A program made the position numbers and the translations under genes. 64,000 bases of DNA from Ciona savignyi (Eukaryota > Chordata > Ascidiacea > Phlebobranchia > Cionidae): contig CH002492.1 of NCBI GenBank assembly GCA_000149265.1, forward strand, positions 1-64,000. Direction: 5' to 3'. Shown in pieces: positions 37,588 to 49,344 of the stretch (its first letter is position 1; each line of letters opens with the position of its first letter). Under the pieces are notes generated by a model. It saw nothing but the letters and a program-made list of their open reading frames with translations. It did no database searches and had not been told where the DNA came from.

Positions 37588-40500
37588 AAAGAAACAACAC
37601 CATTTCCAACGTTACAAGGAAATAACTGGGTGCCCCAACTACTTCAAACAGACCAGCTCAGTTCTTTCTAAAAAGACATTCTTTCATTCAAAAGCTGTTA
37701 TGAATATTTACGGAGGTCCAGAAATGTTAGGAAATGTGCAAGTATGCCGATTATGTGTTTGTTATATATGTTAACACACTTTGTGTAAATATAACAGTTA
37801 ATTAACAGATTTACCATTGCAATTATAACAACCGTGAGATTTTTTCTTCTATATTTGGTTAAAAAACTTATTTCCAGGTTCGTGAGAATGCAACTGGAGC
37901 TGTTGGTCAACGTGAGAATATTTATCCTTTAAAAAAATGAATTGTAGTGTGTTTTTGCTTTGTTTTGATAAAACATCTAAGTTAAGGATAATGAGTTTTG
38001 AATTAAAGAGTTAATTTAATTTAGAACTAATTCTTAACTTGTATAAATTTTCACAATATCTAAAACACGTTTAATTTTTTGTTAATAAAAAGCATATAAA
38101 TTTGTTTAAAAATATATATTTCAGAGCCGTGTATTATGGTTGTTCCTTTTAAAATGTGAGTAACATGCGTGTACTCTTTAAGTTAAAATTTTGTGAACGG
38201 TTTTCTTTTCATTAGGCCAACTGTTCTAAATTGCTTTGAAGAACAACTATCACAGAAGGAAAAAGATCTTTTAGAAAAAGAGAAGCAATTAGAAATAAGA
38301 GAAAAGATGCTGCAATTACGTAAGTTGATTATCTATATGTATGATTTTTTACACAATTTAATAACAACATCTTTAGAGATTTTATTTTATGACTCGATAA
38401 TTGACTACCATTTTTCTTATGTTTTCAAATATTTAAAAGCTTCTTACCATTACTGGCGGGTAGTTATTACTTGCAATACACCCAACTGTCCTTAATTCTC
38501 AGGGTGGTATGGATGGCATACAATATTTAAGTTACGACCCACTTTTTACCCTTTTAAAGATTTAAATCGTACCAGTACGATTTGTGGTACCAGATTTAAA
38601 TAAATGTCTTGCTACCATCAATGTCTTCCAAATACAGCCATTCAATAATTACCACTGTTTTCTACACATGTATTGCACTGAAAAGATGTTACAGTGTCTT
38701 AAGCTTTAATTTTCTTGTTTTTTTTTATCAAAATTATATTGGAAAAAAATCCGAGCCCAATTAATTTTTAAGAATATTTGCAAATAAAAACTAGCTTAAA
38801 CAGAAATAATGAATATCCTTGGATATAGGACTCTCATTACCATTAGAGACGCAATTTATGGGGATGAATTTCTATTTATAAGTCTAAAATCACATTTTTC
38901 CATATAGGATTATTTGTACACTGTATAGAACTGAATACATTATATAAAAAAGTCAAAATCATGCACACCGCTAACTGACAATTGCCTGTGTGATAACATC
39001 GCTGCATTTTTGCCATTTAGGGGAGTAAAACATGGAATATCCTAAATTGTCTACTTCTTGTCAATATTTATGATTTATACCATAGACTTCATATGTTAAT
39101 TGGCTATAGTGACTCAACTACTATATTATTTAGATTCAAATGAGCAAGGAAGGATTGTTCCACAATTTAAAGGTTCTGAACAATTTCGACCGCAACCAAA
39201 TACATTTCGCACATCATTTACTCAAGATTATCAGGGTTCGAGTGTTCAATATGAACAATGGTCACAAGATGGTAATTTTCATGAACACCATCACATGAAT
39301 CCACACTTTGTTAAGACTTGTGGTCAGTTACCTCATAATGGTCCAATTAGGAAGGAAGAATCCCAAGATCGGTAAAATCTGTCATATTTTTTAATAATTG
39401 ACCTGTCACAATTTAATTTTATACTTTACTCCGAACATTGAAATATAAAACTTAATTTGGTACTTTTCACTATCATAGGTTATTCTTTGACTCTATATTG
39501 AGAAACTATATTTATAAATAAAACATTAGGAAATTATATTCATAAATGAAATTCATTACAGTTTGATCACCGAGTATCTTTTGGAAGAAGCGTTACATGA
39601 TCCACATTTGGACACGCACCTAATTTATGAAATGACAAAACAAGAAAGGCAGCAGCTATATTTATTGATGGTGGAACGTAGAAAATATATTGACAGTGGC
39701 AGGTGTTTGGAGACTAGTTCGTTACATTTATTCAAGTACTTATATGCACCATGTTTTAAACAGGTTGCATCATAATTCTAAACACTATGGTGGTGTACAT
39801 GACTCGAAAACGGATAAAATGCAGAAATTGTTGTTTCAGGTAAATTATACTTGTTTTATGGTGACAACTAAATACTAGAAGGATATTTTGTGATTAATTT
39901 CATTATAGAATTTAGTGTGTCCTAGTCCTACATTCTAACTAATTAAAAATGTGTTTACATAAGACTTTTTCTCATGACCAAGTAGCTACTTTTGTGGAAA
40001 AAAATCCTATTTGAATGAGTGTCGTAACATGCTATTACCGGTTAAAATGTGCCAACCCAATATTCGTTATTATTGGGTTAAAAGTAGCCGTAACATGCTA
40101 TTACCGATACCAGTTAAAATGTGCCAACCCAATATTCGTTATTATTGGGTTAAAAGTAGCAATACCTGATCTAATAGGTAAGAAATGAAATAAGGGAGTT
40201 GATCACAGCAGCTAGATCAAGGTCCTTAGATCAAAGGCCAGGTACTAGCAGGTAAAAAGTATACAAATGTGTGTCGTCTTTGACCGAATGTTAATCTTGT
40301 CATGAACATTTTTCAGAGGAAGCAATTGGTCAAGCAAAAGATTTAGGAATGCAGATCTAGATAGAAAAACTAGTGGTGAACAACACCATAGTCGGGATGA
40401 AGAATGCAGTAATTCCGGTGGAGAATATACAACTCGCTTGGATCGGTCAAGACAACACTCGCCACCAAATAAACGCTACAAATCAGAAAGTGTAGGTGAT

Positions 40501-40590
40501 GCTCTGGAAAAAATTAAAAATGCTCTTCAAAACCAGCCGGCTGTACAAGCTGCACTAGCTGTTTGGGCTAGTGATAACAACACCCTATAA
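37216..40590 (+). CDS. U1/matrin-type zinc-finger protein, 3' part
   Basis: Exons 37216-37317, 37386-37525, 37574-37741, 37878-37911, 38125-38155, 38216-38319, 39134-39371, 39562-39702, 39764-39839 and 40317-40590 (stop). Together with 22874-24223 they give about 496 aa. After the second finger come a basic stretch (KKYFSKKQHHFQRYKE), a coiled-coil run (EEQLSQKEKDLLEKEKQLE), a Gln/His-rich segment, a helix (ITEYLLEEALHDPHLDTHL) and an Arg/Ser-rich tail (SKRFRNADLDRKTSGEQHH) ending ALEKIKNALQNQPAVQAALA. Finger plus RS-like tail suggests a nuclear RNA-binding or splicing-related protein, but this is inference; no named orthologue is recognised. Phases agree at every junction except 39839/40317, where one frame is needed before and another after. 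An unseen micro-exon, another donor or a base error is required. It faces TRNAU1AP tail to tail, 571 bp away. Confidence 0.75.
38965..39045 (+). mobile_element. SINE 3' fragment in intron
   Basis: CTGACAATTGCCTGTGTGATAA, GCCATTTAGGGGAGTAAAACATG and GAATATCCTA recall the 3' end and tail. Confidence 0.45.
40023..40160 (+). repeat. Tandem duplication, 66 and 72 bp
   Basis: CGTAACATGCTATTACCG ... GGGTTAAAAGTAGC occurs twice in a row; the second unit has a 6-bp insertion (ATACCA). It lies in the intron between the two exons whose phases disagree. Confidence 0.9.
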
Positions 40591-40618
40591 TAATTCTTAC
40601 TTGTCGTTTATTGAGGAA

Positions 40619-40630
40619 AATAAAAATAAA
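40619..40630 (+). terminator. Double AATAAA after zinc-finger gene
   Basis: AATAAA at 40619-40624 followed directly by another at 40625-40630, about 29 bases after the TAA stop. Confidence 0.7.
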
Positions 40631-41109
40631 GCATGTACAATTTTGTTGTAACGGTACAGTTCAATACGAATTTTATGATATGGATAGAATATCCGGAATT
40701 CTTGATGTAACGGAGTCTATTGGCTGCCAGTGATTTCCCAGCATATCAATTAATGAAGTTTTGCAGATGAAGTAGCTATGATTTTCCTGTTCTCTATCAG
40801 CTGTGGGGTTTGGGTCTGTTGGATACAAAAGCGTGATAAAATTTGGAAATTTAAAATGTTAAAATACAACCTTCAAGTTTTCCAATGTCTTGCTGTTGTA
40901 ATCTGGTTGTGCGGTAGTGATCTGTTGATGCATATTGCTCAACTGATGATTGTAACATACCGCTGGTTACAGCATTACTTTGAGCTTGTTGCTGGTAATA
41001 GCCAAGCTGTTGCTGAAAGTATTTAAATAATTCATATTAAAACTTACACTCTTTTGTATCAATTGCAAAATTTTGATTATTTATGTGCAAAAGTATTCAA
41101 ACATTTTTT

Positions 41110-41115
41110 TTTATT
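41110..41115 (-). terminator. AATAAA polyadenylation signal for TRNAU1AP
   Basis: TTTATT on the plus strand, i.e. AATAAA on the minus strand, 47 bases beyond the stop codon. Confidence 0.6.
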
Positions 41116-41161
41116 TCATATGGTGACCCAACACAACTTTATAAAATGTACCATTATAAGA

Positions 41162-43694
41162 TTAAAATAAGGCATTGAAATATTTTTGTACTTGGTAATT
41201 ATAGTAGTTGCAGTACTGTTGGTAATACTGATACTGATCAGTGTATTGTTGCATCAATTGTTGGCTGTATGAAGTTGGCTCAGTAGCAGAGCTAGCAACA
41301 ATGCTATCTGGTACAGTGGAGTTGCTCGAAAGTTTTCTATGAATGTAAATTTTGTCAACATAAATTAATTTGGTTTTTTTTATAAACTTACCCTTTCGGA
41401 GTAGCAACACTGACACGAATTGATTTTGCACCGAGACCTTTTGCTCCTTGCATTTCAACTAATGCCCTCTTTTGTTCACTTTCATCGCTGAATCGCACAA
41501 ATCCATATCCCCTGTGGATATTAATACATTACAGCAAACAGGGATTTGGACATATATGAAAAAACAACAACTGTTTAGTTTTTCTGTTCTGCTCTGAGAA
41601 TAACACTAACAGTACCTTGAAACACCACCCTCCTCATACATGATTTTTGCTCCCTTTACCGATCTGTAGCGTTTTAAAAAAAAGTCCTCGAGTTTGTCAT
41701 CAGTCACAGAAGCATCCAGGTCTCCAACAAATATCGAGAAGGACGGTCTAAGCAAAAACAATATTCGTAAAAAACCTTTAACATTGCTTAAAAAAATTAA
41801 AATACTGAAATACCCGATATCCCACATCTTTCCAGCCTGTGATCTATTGAGACGGAATCTCTTTGTCTGCAAATAACAAAAGTTAAAATTAGACTTCGGG
41901 ATAGATGGCAGAAGTAGAGCTGATTTCCTAGCCTCACAAAACATTATGCATATTGTTACTTGTAAGTTCTAACTTATTTATGGAAGGGGTACAAATTTAC
42001 ATTCACTATCTGTTCACGGATTCTAAGATACAGGGCATGCATACGAGTTCTGCATTGCAGAGTATATAGAAGAAATATTTAATCAAAATGGTAATTTTAC
42101 AAATCCAAAATAATCACTGAATAGATCTGATTAAACCCCACATTTGTAGGTTATGTCAGCAGAAACTGTTGGATCCCCAATTCGATCTTGGCTGAATGTT
42201 ACACGTGTCTCTATATTCAGGGTTTACTAACATTTCTTTTACAGGCAAAAAGTAATGGGTCTTGATTTACTGACTAGATGTATAATGCTAATGTTTTAGG
42301 AATTTGGATTCTTTCGAGCATCATAAGAGATCAGAATTGGCAGAAGCATTTTTGTATTTAAATATAAAATATGTGAAACGAAACGTGGAACATTCTAGTT
42401 ATATCTAAATGTGTTATAATGATGTGTCAGTCGCAGCCATTTTATTTGCGTGACAGTTACCCGATATAAATGTAGATCTGGAGAATCTATACGAATTAAA
42501 ATTCTATATTGTTTTAACTTTTTACTAAATATGAAAGTTTTATTAGGGACCCATCAGATTATGCAAAAACTATATACTCTGTAAAAAATGGCAATGATAT
42601 TTGCACATTATTACATCATTGAATAAATATAGAATTATTGCCAAAAAAATTACATTCATTCCCAACTGGAACACATTGGGATTGATCCTTACTATTAAGT
42701 AAACATAAAACACTTTTATTGCTTTGACTCGGTGGCATACAGAATTATAACATAAATTACCCCCAAAATTTTTGAATCAGACATATATAAATGTCATTTA
42801 GATAAACGATATTACAAAGACTTATTTGTTGTACATAAGGGATTGCCTTCAACTTCTACCAACAGTTGATCTACTAAACATGGTCAAGTAGTTACCACAT
42901 TTATGTAACTAATATGGTAAAAATGTATCATTGTACAAAACAACTAACTTACTGGGTTACTTCCTGTGATGTTAGTGCCATTAACAAGCTTTAGTACACG
43001 TTCAGCCTCTGCTTCAGATGGAAATTCTATAAAGCAATAACCTGCTGGCAGCCCATTGTCTTTCCTGAAACATACCTCATTAACATCAAGGTTCAAAGAT
43101 ATTTAACACTTGAACATACAGGACACCTGTTTAGGATAGCTTGAATTGTAGCTTGTGCAGCTCACAAGTCATCAGAATTTTAACTTACAATATCTGGGTA
43201 GCATTGCAGCGCTATGATCAGGACAAACATATAAATAAAATGAACATTTTGCAAAAGCCAAGAAACCCGCATAAACTTCAGGCTGCGGCATGGCAAGTGA
43301 ATATTACATACCTTCTAATAACTTTCACAGATACCGGCTGACTTACAAGCAAAAACGCTTTGTTGATAAAGGTTTCATCCATATATGGATCCAACTGCAA
43401 AAACAAACGAAATCATTTTTTTGTTTTTATTAACAGTAAAGCTAAAAACAGATGATTTTACATGGAAGTTACCAATTTTTGACGCCCAAGTTTTATGAAC
43501 TGAAAAGGGGCAACACTAAAAGGTGGGAAACTAAGGAAACCAAATACAGTTCAGACGCACAAAAATGCGTTTTAAGCTGTTTCGCGTGAACAATTGATTG
43601 CTATGCAGTATATACCTAAAAAATAACAACACAAATTTAGTGTAACATGCTTTTATTATCAACTTACATCCCCCATCCACAAAGATCTAGACAT
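41162..43694 (-). CDS. TRNAU1AP: tRNA selenocysteine 1-associated protein 1 (SECp43)-like
   Basis: Seven exons with perfect phase, high to low: 43668-43694, 43312-43394, 42953-43064, 41814-41866, 41616-41747, 41392-41511, 41162-41336; 233 aa. The first exon encodes MSRSLWMGD, matching the family's N-terminal LWMGDL. RRM1 has [13 protein letters not shown] and RNP1 GYCFIEF (about 45-51). A TKRFRLN linker leads to RRM2, with RNP2 IFVGDL (97-102) and RNP1 GYGFVRF (137-143). The C-terminus is Gln/Tyr-rich ([20 protein letters not shown]), which is also typical. In mammals SECp43 associates with selenocysteine tRNA and supports its methylation and selenoprotein synthesis; the role here is by homology. 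It is about 50 aa shorter than the human protein (287 aa), mainly in the tail. It is convergent with the zinc-finger gene. Confidence 0.92.
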
Positions 43695-44530
43695 CGTACA
43701 ACCGTTTGCAATAATCCGAGTTTTTTTCAACAGTAATCCTGTATACCGAAACTTAACAATAATTATAAAAATATCCTATTGATTTAAGCAGATATTTTAA
43801 CCAAGGCCTTGGTGAGTACAGTATCTTCGATTTATAAAACCTATCCAATATTGTTATCTTTTTTGCCCGGCTAATATGTAATATGAGAGTTTTTAATATT
43901 AAAAGCACTCAGTAAAATCGTAGATATATAATTGTGTGAGGGCGTTCCGTACAACTTGAAAACCAGTACGACTGGATAGTTGAAAACAGAAAAAGCGTTC
44001 GGTCTGCAGGCAGATGAAAAACTGTTTGATCAATACCAGTCGCTAACGTTGACAGTAAATTACGGTAGGCATGAACGAAAGCTTGGTAATCTAACAGTAG
44101 AAGAATATTATGGTACTGTAGCAATTTTGATAACATATTTGCAAAAACTGCATTTCAGTTAATTCACGCCGACTGTGTTTATTCTGGCATCACCCTATGA
44201 CGTCATTAATAGTTATCACCTCATGACGTCATTGACACTTAAAGCAGTTGTTTTCCATTTGCGTCATTATTTGCTTTAAAAAGCGTTGTGCGATAAATTT
44301 TTACACATACAGAGACATAGAACTTAATAAAAAATGTATCTATGAGTGAAGATTGCTGGCTTTTAAATACAGTAGAGGTTCCGCTGCCAGTCAAGTCTAG
44401 CTCCAACCTAGGTGTACATATGGGGCTGGAACGAAGATTTATATACCAGGTATGGACGGCAGCGGATCCTATAGGACCTGGTCCCGGTCTCCCGGACAAT
44501 AAGAAATGTTTAAAAACTCCTGGCTCCCGG
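43695..44530. other. Intergenic 5' of TRNAU1AP
   Basis: Contains two TGACGTCA palindromes about 30 bp apart near 44199 and 44225 (CRE-like). The short ORFs here show no coding character. Confidence 0.4.
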
Positions 44531-44718
44531 GTTGTTAACACACGGTCAACCGTAAGATCACCTCGCGCGCACCATAGGGTACCGGAGCAATTGCAGTGTG
44601 TGGTGTATGATTCACACGTTCCTTTAATTTGGTAGAAGCCATTAATCCTCTGGGTTTAGGCAATATCCGCTAAGTGCCTTGCCCAAAGACACAGTCTACG
44701 AGCTAGCGTCCAGTAACC
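44531..44718 (-). mobile_element. SINE, partial
   Basis: GTTAACACACGGTCAACCG, CACCTCGCGCGCACC, GCAGTGTGTGGTGTATGATTC and GCTAGCGTCCAGT; both the tail and the outer head are lost. Confidence 0.75.
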
Positions 44719-44754
44719 GATCTGAAGAAAATCAAAATAATCCATTTCGTCTTA

Positions 44755-44909
44755 ATGAGACTTTTAGGACGTTCTTTGTCTATTTCTAATTTTGTACCAA
44801 GACTACCATACAACTTCATTCATCAAGGTCCGAAGGAAATAGCTAATCAACGTCCAAACAAAAAGACATTGCCCTATGGTCTTCAGGTGGCCCATTTTGC
44901 AGAAAACAG
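44755..44909 (+). CDS. Candidate exon of a small protein
   Basis: From ATG 44755 the frame runs 51 codons plus two bases to a strong donor (ACAG/GTGAGT). The predicted start MRLLGRSLSISNFVPRLPYN is basic and hydroxylated without acids, like a mitochondrial presequence, followed by KEIANQRPNKKTLPYG. A possible second exon, 45591-45630 after the acceptor CCAAAG, keeps phase and ends at TAG, for a 64-residue product. A hAT element lies in the putative intron. No family is recognised; the mitochondrial idea is only from composition. Confidence 0.3.
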
Positions 44910-44993
44910 GTGAGTTTCAAAATGTGCATGCTTCTATACTGAACTAAATTATAGATAAAACAAAAAACGCTACTGTGTCGGTATACTTATTAC

Positions 44994-45230
44994 CAGGGCC
45001 GGTTTTAGGCCGATTTGACCGATTTGATCAAATTGGGCCCCGCACCTTGAAGGGGCCCCGCCCTAGCGGGGGTCTTTCTGTATTACGAGGTTTAAAATAC
45101 TACTGAAACGTAAAATAAAAAGTGAAATAAAATTCTTTCTTATAATTTCAATTTGTTATGCATCGTAACTAAGTCAAATTTATAGTTCTGTGTCTGCCTG
45201 TTACGTCATAATGGATATGGTTGCTAAACA

Positions 45231-45270
<40 letters not shown>

Positions 45271-45470
45271 AAGTAAAACAAGATATCGTAAATAAGCAGC
45301 CACACTACCTTTAATTTGTTTTATAGCAAGTATTAAATGTCTATTTTTGTAGTTTATATGTACTGGTATGTATTTTATGATATATTAACACCCATAAATT
45401 TTGCTATGAAGAGTAGGGGCCCCGCAATCACATTTCTAATTGGGTCCCGCGGTTCCTAGCACCGGGCCTG
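44994..45470. mobile_element. hAT-type MITE with 8-bp target duplication
   Basis: Ends CAGGGCCGGTTTTAGG and CTAGCACCGGGCCTG are inverted, with subterminal GGGGCCCCGC blocks. The flanks carry an exact 8-bp duplication CTTATTAC (44986-44993 and 45471-45478). It contains an (AT)n run at 45231-45268. No transposase. Confidence 0.88.
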
Positions 45471-45644
45471 CTTATTACTACAACGTCACTCTGCCTTATT
45501 AACACGGTTTCAACTATAATATTTATATTCTACATCAGTTTTTATTTGCATACTCTGCAATTATTCGAATCCCGGGCCATTTTTCCAAAGGGGACAGAAA
45601 GCAAACGGAATTTTTAATTCGGTAATTTAGAAAGCGCTGTACGG

Positions 45645-45715
45645 TCGTGTGGCCGAATGGTTAACGCGACCGATACATATACCGACAAATAAAAACGGTT
45701 GTAATAACGAGCCCA
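45645..45715 (+). mobile_element. Second tRNA-like SINE family, head fragment
   Basis: GTCGTGTGGCCGAATGGTTAACGCG is an A-box-like tRNA head distinct from the main SINE, followed by CCGATACATATACC and ACGAGCCCAT. A related copy is at 62253. It is not a tRNA gene: no acceptor stem pairing or clear B box. Confidence 0.5.
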
Positions 45716-46217
45716 TCGATAAAAAAAATTAAAAAATGTTACTTTAACTTTAATGATCGGTCAAAACATTATGATAAATATTCTACCCTATGTCTCCGAT
45801 TATTTGGCTTTGGTTGAGATAATTATGTGTACAGCCACATAGAAATTTCTGACATAAAAAAAATAAAAATGCGACATTTCGACATTTCTGAAATCGTTTC
45901 GTTTTATTTATTTTCGCGATAACTTGAAACTAAAACGGACTTTTTAGTTGGAATTTTGAAATACCTTTTGGTCAACCGGAGGTAATTTTGGCCAGAATAA
46001 ACTTATATTTTTCATGATCGTATGACCAATCACATTTTTATTATTTTATGAAAAGATTTACCTGCACATATTTCTCAAACTATAAAAGTCATGCGATTCA
46101 AGATAACAAAACAGTCGTTTCACTTTTTCTCATAATCTATTACAATGAGACATCTGATTCCATATTTTGACTGAATAATATATATATAACTAAAATTATC
46201 ATCAGCGATAGGGCTAT
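45716..46217. other. Intergenic, nothing recognised
   Basis: AT-rich 3' flank of the minus-strand membrane-protein gene. A TTTATT (minus-strand AATAAA) near 46036 is rather far from the stop. Confidence 0.4.
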
Positions 46218-48880
46218 CTATGTACTGTTATCGCTATATGTTTTGTAATGGTTAGAACTGTTATTATCAAATGAATTGCAATTCGTTGTGTTGGCACAGT
46301 TTGAGGATGATATGTGGGATAATTCTCTTTGAACCGAGCTATGACTTTTTCCACATTGTTGCATTGGACACGTTATGCAAAGGAACGATTTTCGCCAATT
46401 AAAAATAACAGTGACGATTAGTAATAGAAAAGTTACAACAAATGCTACAACACTCATGATGAAAATAACTTTGGTCTCTTTTCTTAAGTTCTGCGGATGA
46501 AAGGTAGATATTTAGTTTACAATATGTGATTGACCAGTATACTACCCGAAAAGGAATAGGATATTCATGTTTATCCCCTCTAATGGGAAAACACAATCGT
46601 CCAATTACCTCGTGCCCTCCGTCGGATTACCAGAGCTATTAAACTGTATTGTGTATGATTAGGATGTTCCTTTAATTTGGTAGAAACCGTCAATCCATTG
46701 GAGTTAGGCAATGTCCTCCAAGTGTCTTGCCCACGACCCAATCGACTACCAACTAATTTCGATCTGCAACCCTTCAGCCTGAGGGGCGACGCACTAACCC
46801 ACCAAGCTAATCGGTATTAAAATTTTTACTAAAATGCAATAAATATTTATCGGGTATTTCGGAAATACCCGCGGTGATTCAGCTTAAACTTGCTACTGTA
46901 CATCTTAAAAGTATCAGCTATCATCCCTTAAATAACTCTTTTAAATATGATGTTACATGTCCCGGTAAGTGTTTTTTTAAATTGCTGAGTGTTCAATTTC
47001 GAAGGGAGTCATAACAATAGGATTGATTTGTTTTCTTTTACTATGTTAAAAGAAAAAAAAATTCGATCGAGTTGAAAGACATGTAATCTGTTTTCTTTGT
47101 GGTTTTTGTTTACTAACATAAATGGTTAGGTTCTTTCACAGAACATCTATATTAAGTTTGGATGGATAACCTGTGAACCCATCTGATCCTTGCAGAAGCA
47201 AACGATATACGCTTAGTATTTTATCAAGGTTGATTACGTAATCACGAAACCATAACGTTTCTATTTAAATCTTGAGTAATTGTCCCGTTCAATCTAAAGA
47301 TTTCGGATAGCATAGCACATCTGCACTAAACATGACGTTAAAACAGCCGTTTTTTTATATTTTCGAATTTATCGGAAAATTCACTTTGGTGATTTAACTT
47401 AATTTTCTTACTACATGTCCAATACATACTATCAAACCTTTCTTTTTATAAACTAGCTCGATTAAACAATTTCTTTTTGTTATTATGGTTCGATCGAAAA
47501 CACCCATCACTGATTTGGTTGGGATTAAGTTTCAGGGGATTCCCCGTAATATGGTTGAAGATGGATGTGGAATGCCCACATCTTATTTGTTCATCTGTAT
47601 CGTTCTTATCGTTTTATATCAGTTTTAAGTGTGTTTTCCGTACATGGTAATAGTGTCGTGTAATTGCTTTAGCATTTTATATTTTGGGGGTTTGTTCTTG
47701 ATAAGTTTACGTTGGCCTTAAAACGGTGTTTGTTTTTACATTTTTTGGTCAGTTGGGAATTCCCCTTGGGAGCAAAACAAGACGTAAAAACATATCGAAA
47801 ATATGTCAACTTACATTTCCAAATATTTAACTGATCGGACAATTCTTAACGCAGAAAACAATAAAAAAAAGAAAAAAATAATCCCGAAAGTTCAATCAAA
47901 CTCGTTTATGTCGAAAGGCACATAACTATACATGTTAGTTTTGCGTTTGACAGTGTCCGTTTTAAATAATAGGCGCTGAATAAAATTGCTTATAAGTAAA
48001 AAGAAAACTTGCTACAAACTACCACTCGATTGGATTTGATCACTACCTTGATTTCATTTTCCACAAGTTTCTGCACGTCATCTTCGCCTAAGCAATCCAT
48101 CGCCAGATCATTCCCATAGGTTATCAAAGTGTCTCGCATGAATTCCAACATTGCATCGTAATCATCGTTAACATGTGCTGATAAATGGTAGTTTTCTGAC
48201 GTACTATAAATGGAAAAAGTAAAACATGAAAAATAATAATCGGATGATTGCTAGGGTATTAAAGGATAGAACAGTATGTTTTTCTCCATTACGCAAGCGT
48301 GTGTTTATCATGGGCAATTGTATAATAATCATGCGCCTTCCGTCGGGTAATTAAAGCTATTGCAGTGGGTTGTATATGTTCAAAACGTACGTTCAATATT
48401 TTCACTAACCTTAAATCCGTTGCGCCCAGGCGATGACCGCAAAGTTCCCCTTGCCCAAGGACACAACAGAGCTAGCGACTAGTTTCTAGACTACAAACTT
48501 TCGTCAATCAGGCAGCGCACTACCCACGATTCTATTTAGCTACTGGCACATGTTATAACAATGTTTTATTAACCCGAAATATGTCCAAATCCACAGTTTA
48601 TATTTTTCTTTTATCACTTAGCACCTAAAACCAACTTTTACCAGTTGATAGAAAAAAGCGTACATAATTTAACCTGGTTCCACAGTGATATTCGCCTATG
48701 TTGAGCACAATATATAAGGACCAGCAAAACACTAACTTATATTTGTATAAATTTCGAGAACAGTGCCTACCTATTGGAATAAAGTTCCTTTGATCTAGTG
48801 TCATCTCTCTCCTGAACCGCTATTGCGGTTGTACACAGCATAATAATACTTGATAAAAACAACCATGTTTTACAGTTCAT
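46218..48880 (-). CDS. Unrecognised signal-peptide, single-pass membrane protein
   Basis: Three exons with consistent phase, high to low: 48771-48880, 48047-48203, 46218-46490; 179 aa. Residues 1-22 form a textbook signal peptide (MNCKTWLFLSSIIMLCTTAI-AVQ). The predicted outer part of about 75 residues is acidic (SAHVNDDYDAMLEFMRDTL, DCLGEDDVQKLVENEIK). One transmembrane helix follows (VIFIMSVVAFVVTFLLLIV) and then NWRKS, which fits type I topology. The cytosolic tail begins with Cys pairs (CITCPMQQCGKS) and is then Ser/Asn-rich (SSSNCANTTNCNSFDNNSSN). No domain or family is recognised; a small receptor-like or adhesion-accessory protein would fit, but that is a guess. Two SINE copies lie in or next to it. 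Splice sites are standard. Confidence 0.7.
46553..46814 (-). mobile_element. tRNA-derived SINE in intron
   Basis: Minus-strand copy from AATAGGATATTCATGTTTATC to CACCAAGCTAATCGG; a stretch equivalent to GGGGGTTAACACACGG is deleted. Confidence 0.8.
48252..48547 (-). mobile_element. Diverged SINE in intron
   Basis: GTTTATCATGGGCAATTG, GCAGTGGGTTGTATATG, CTTGCCCAAGGACACAACAG and GAGCTAGCGACTAG mark the body. The tail is lost, and the head ends near TAGCTACTGG. Confidence 0.65.
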
Positions 48881-49344
48881 TTTAGATCTTGTTGCAACTG
48901 TAAGGCTTGCAGAACATGTCAGTGCATATTATTTTTAAATTGCTTAACATATATTACCTTAAATTGTAACTATAGACATATGAATAAAACATTGAACAAC
49001 CTGATGTCACGATTTATTTTTACCTTATGCCTTTATCTATTAATTAACATACATTGTTCTCGTCGTATGCTTTTTAAATAGTCCATTAATCGTTATGGTA
49101 AAAGTTAAACCACTAAAATCTCTCAGGTTTACGTCACCGGAAACAACATCTGTGCTTTGACGTCTGAATCAATGCAATGAGATTGCGCAATTTCAATACA
49201 AGTAACATTCATGACTAGAAGAATCTATGTCCTGGTTTTCAAGTTTCTAACCATGGTAAGAAAAAAAAACTGATACTCCACGTAAACAACAGTCGAATGT
49301 AATTTTTTTTTTATAAAATAACAAAAAAAACAGATATTGTCAAA

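Noticed and set aside
45645..45715. Possible tRNA gene
   Set aside because: Only an A-box-like head is present; no paired acceptor stem, anticodon arm or B box.
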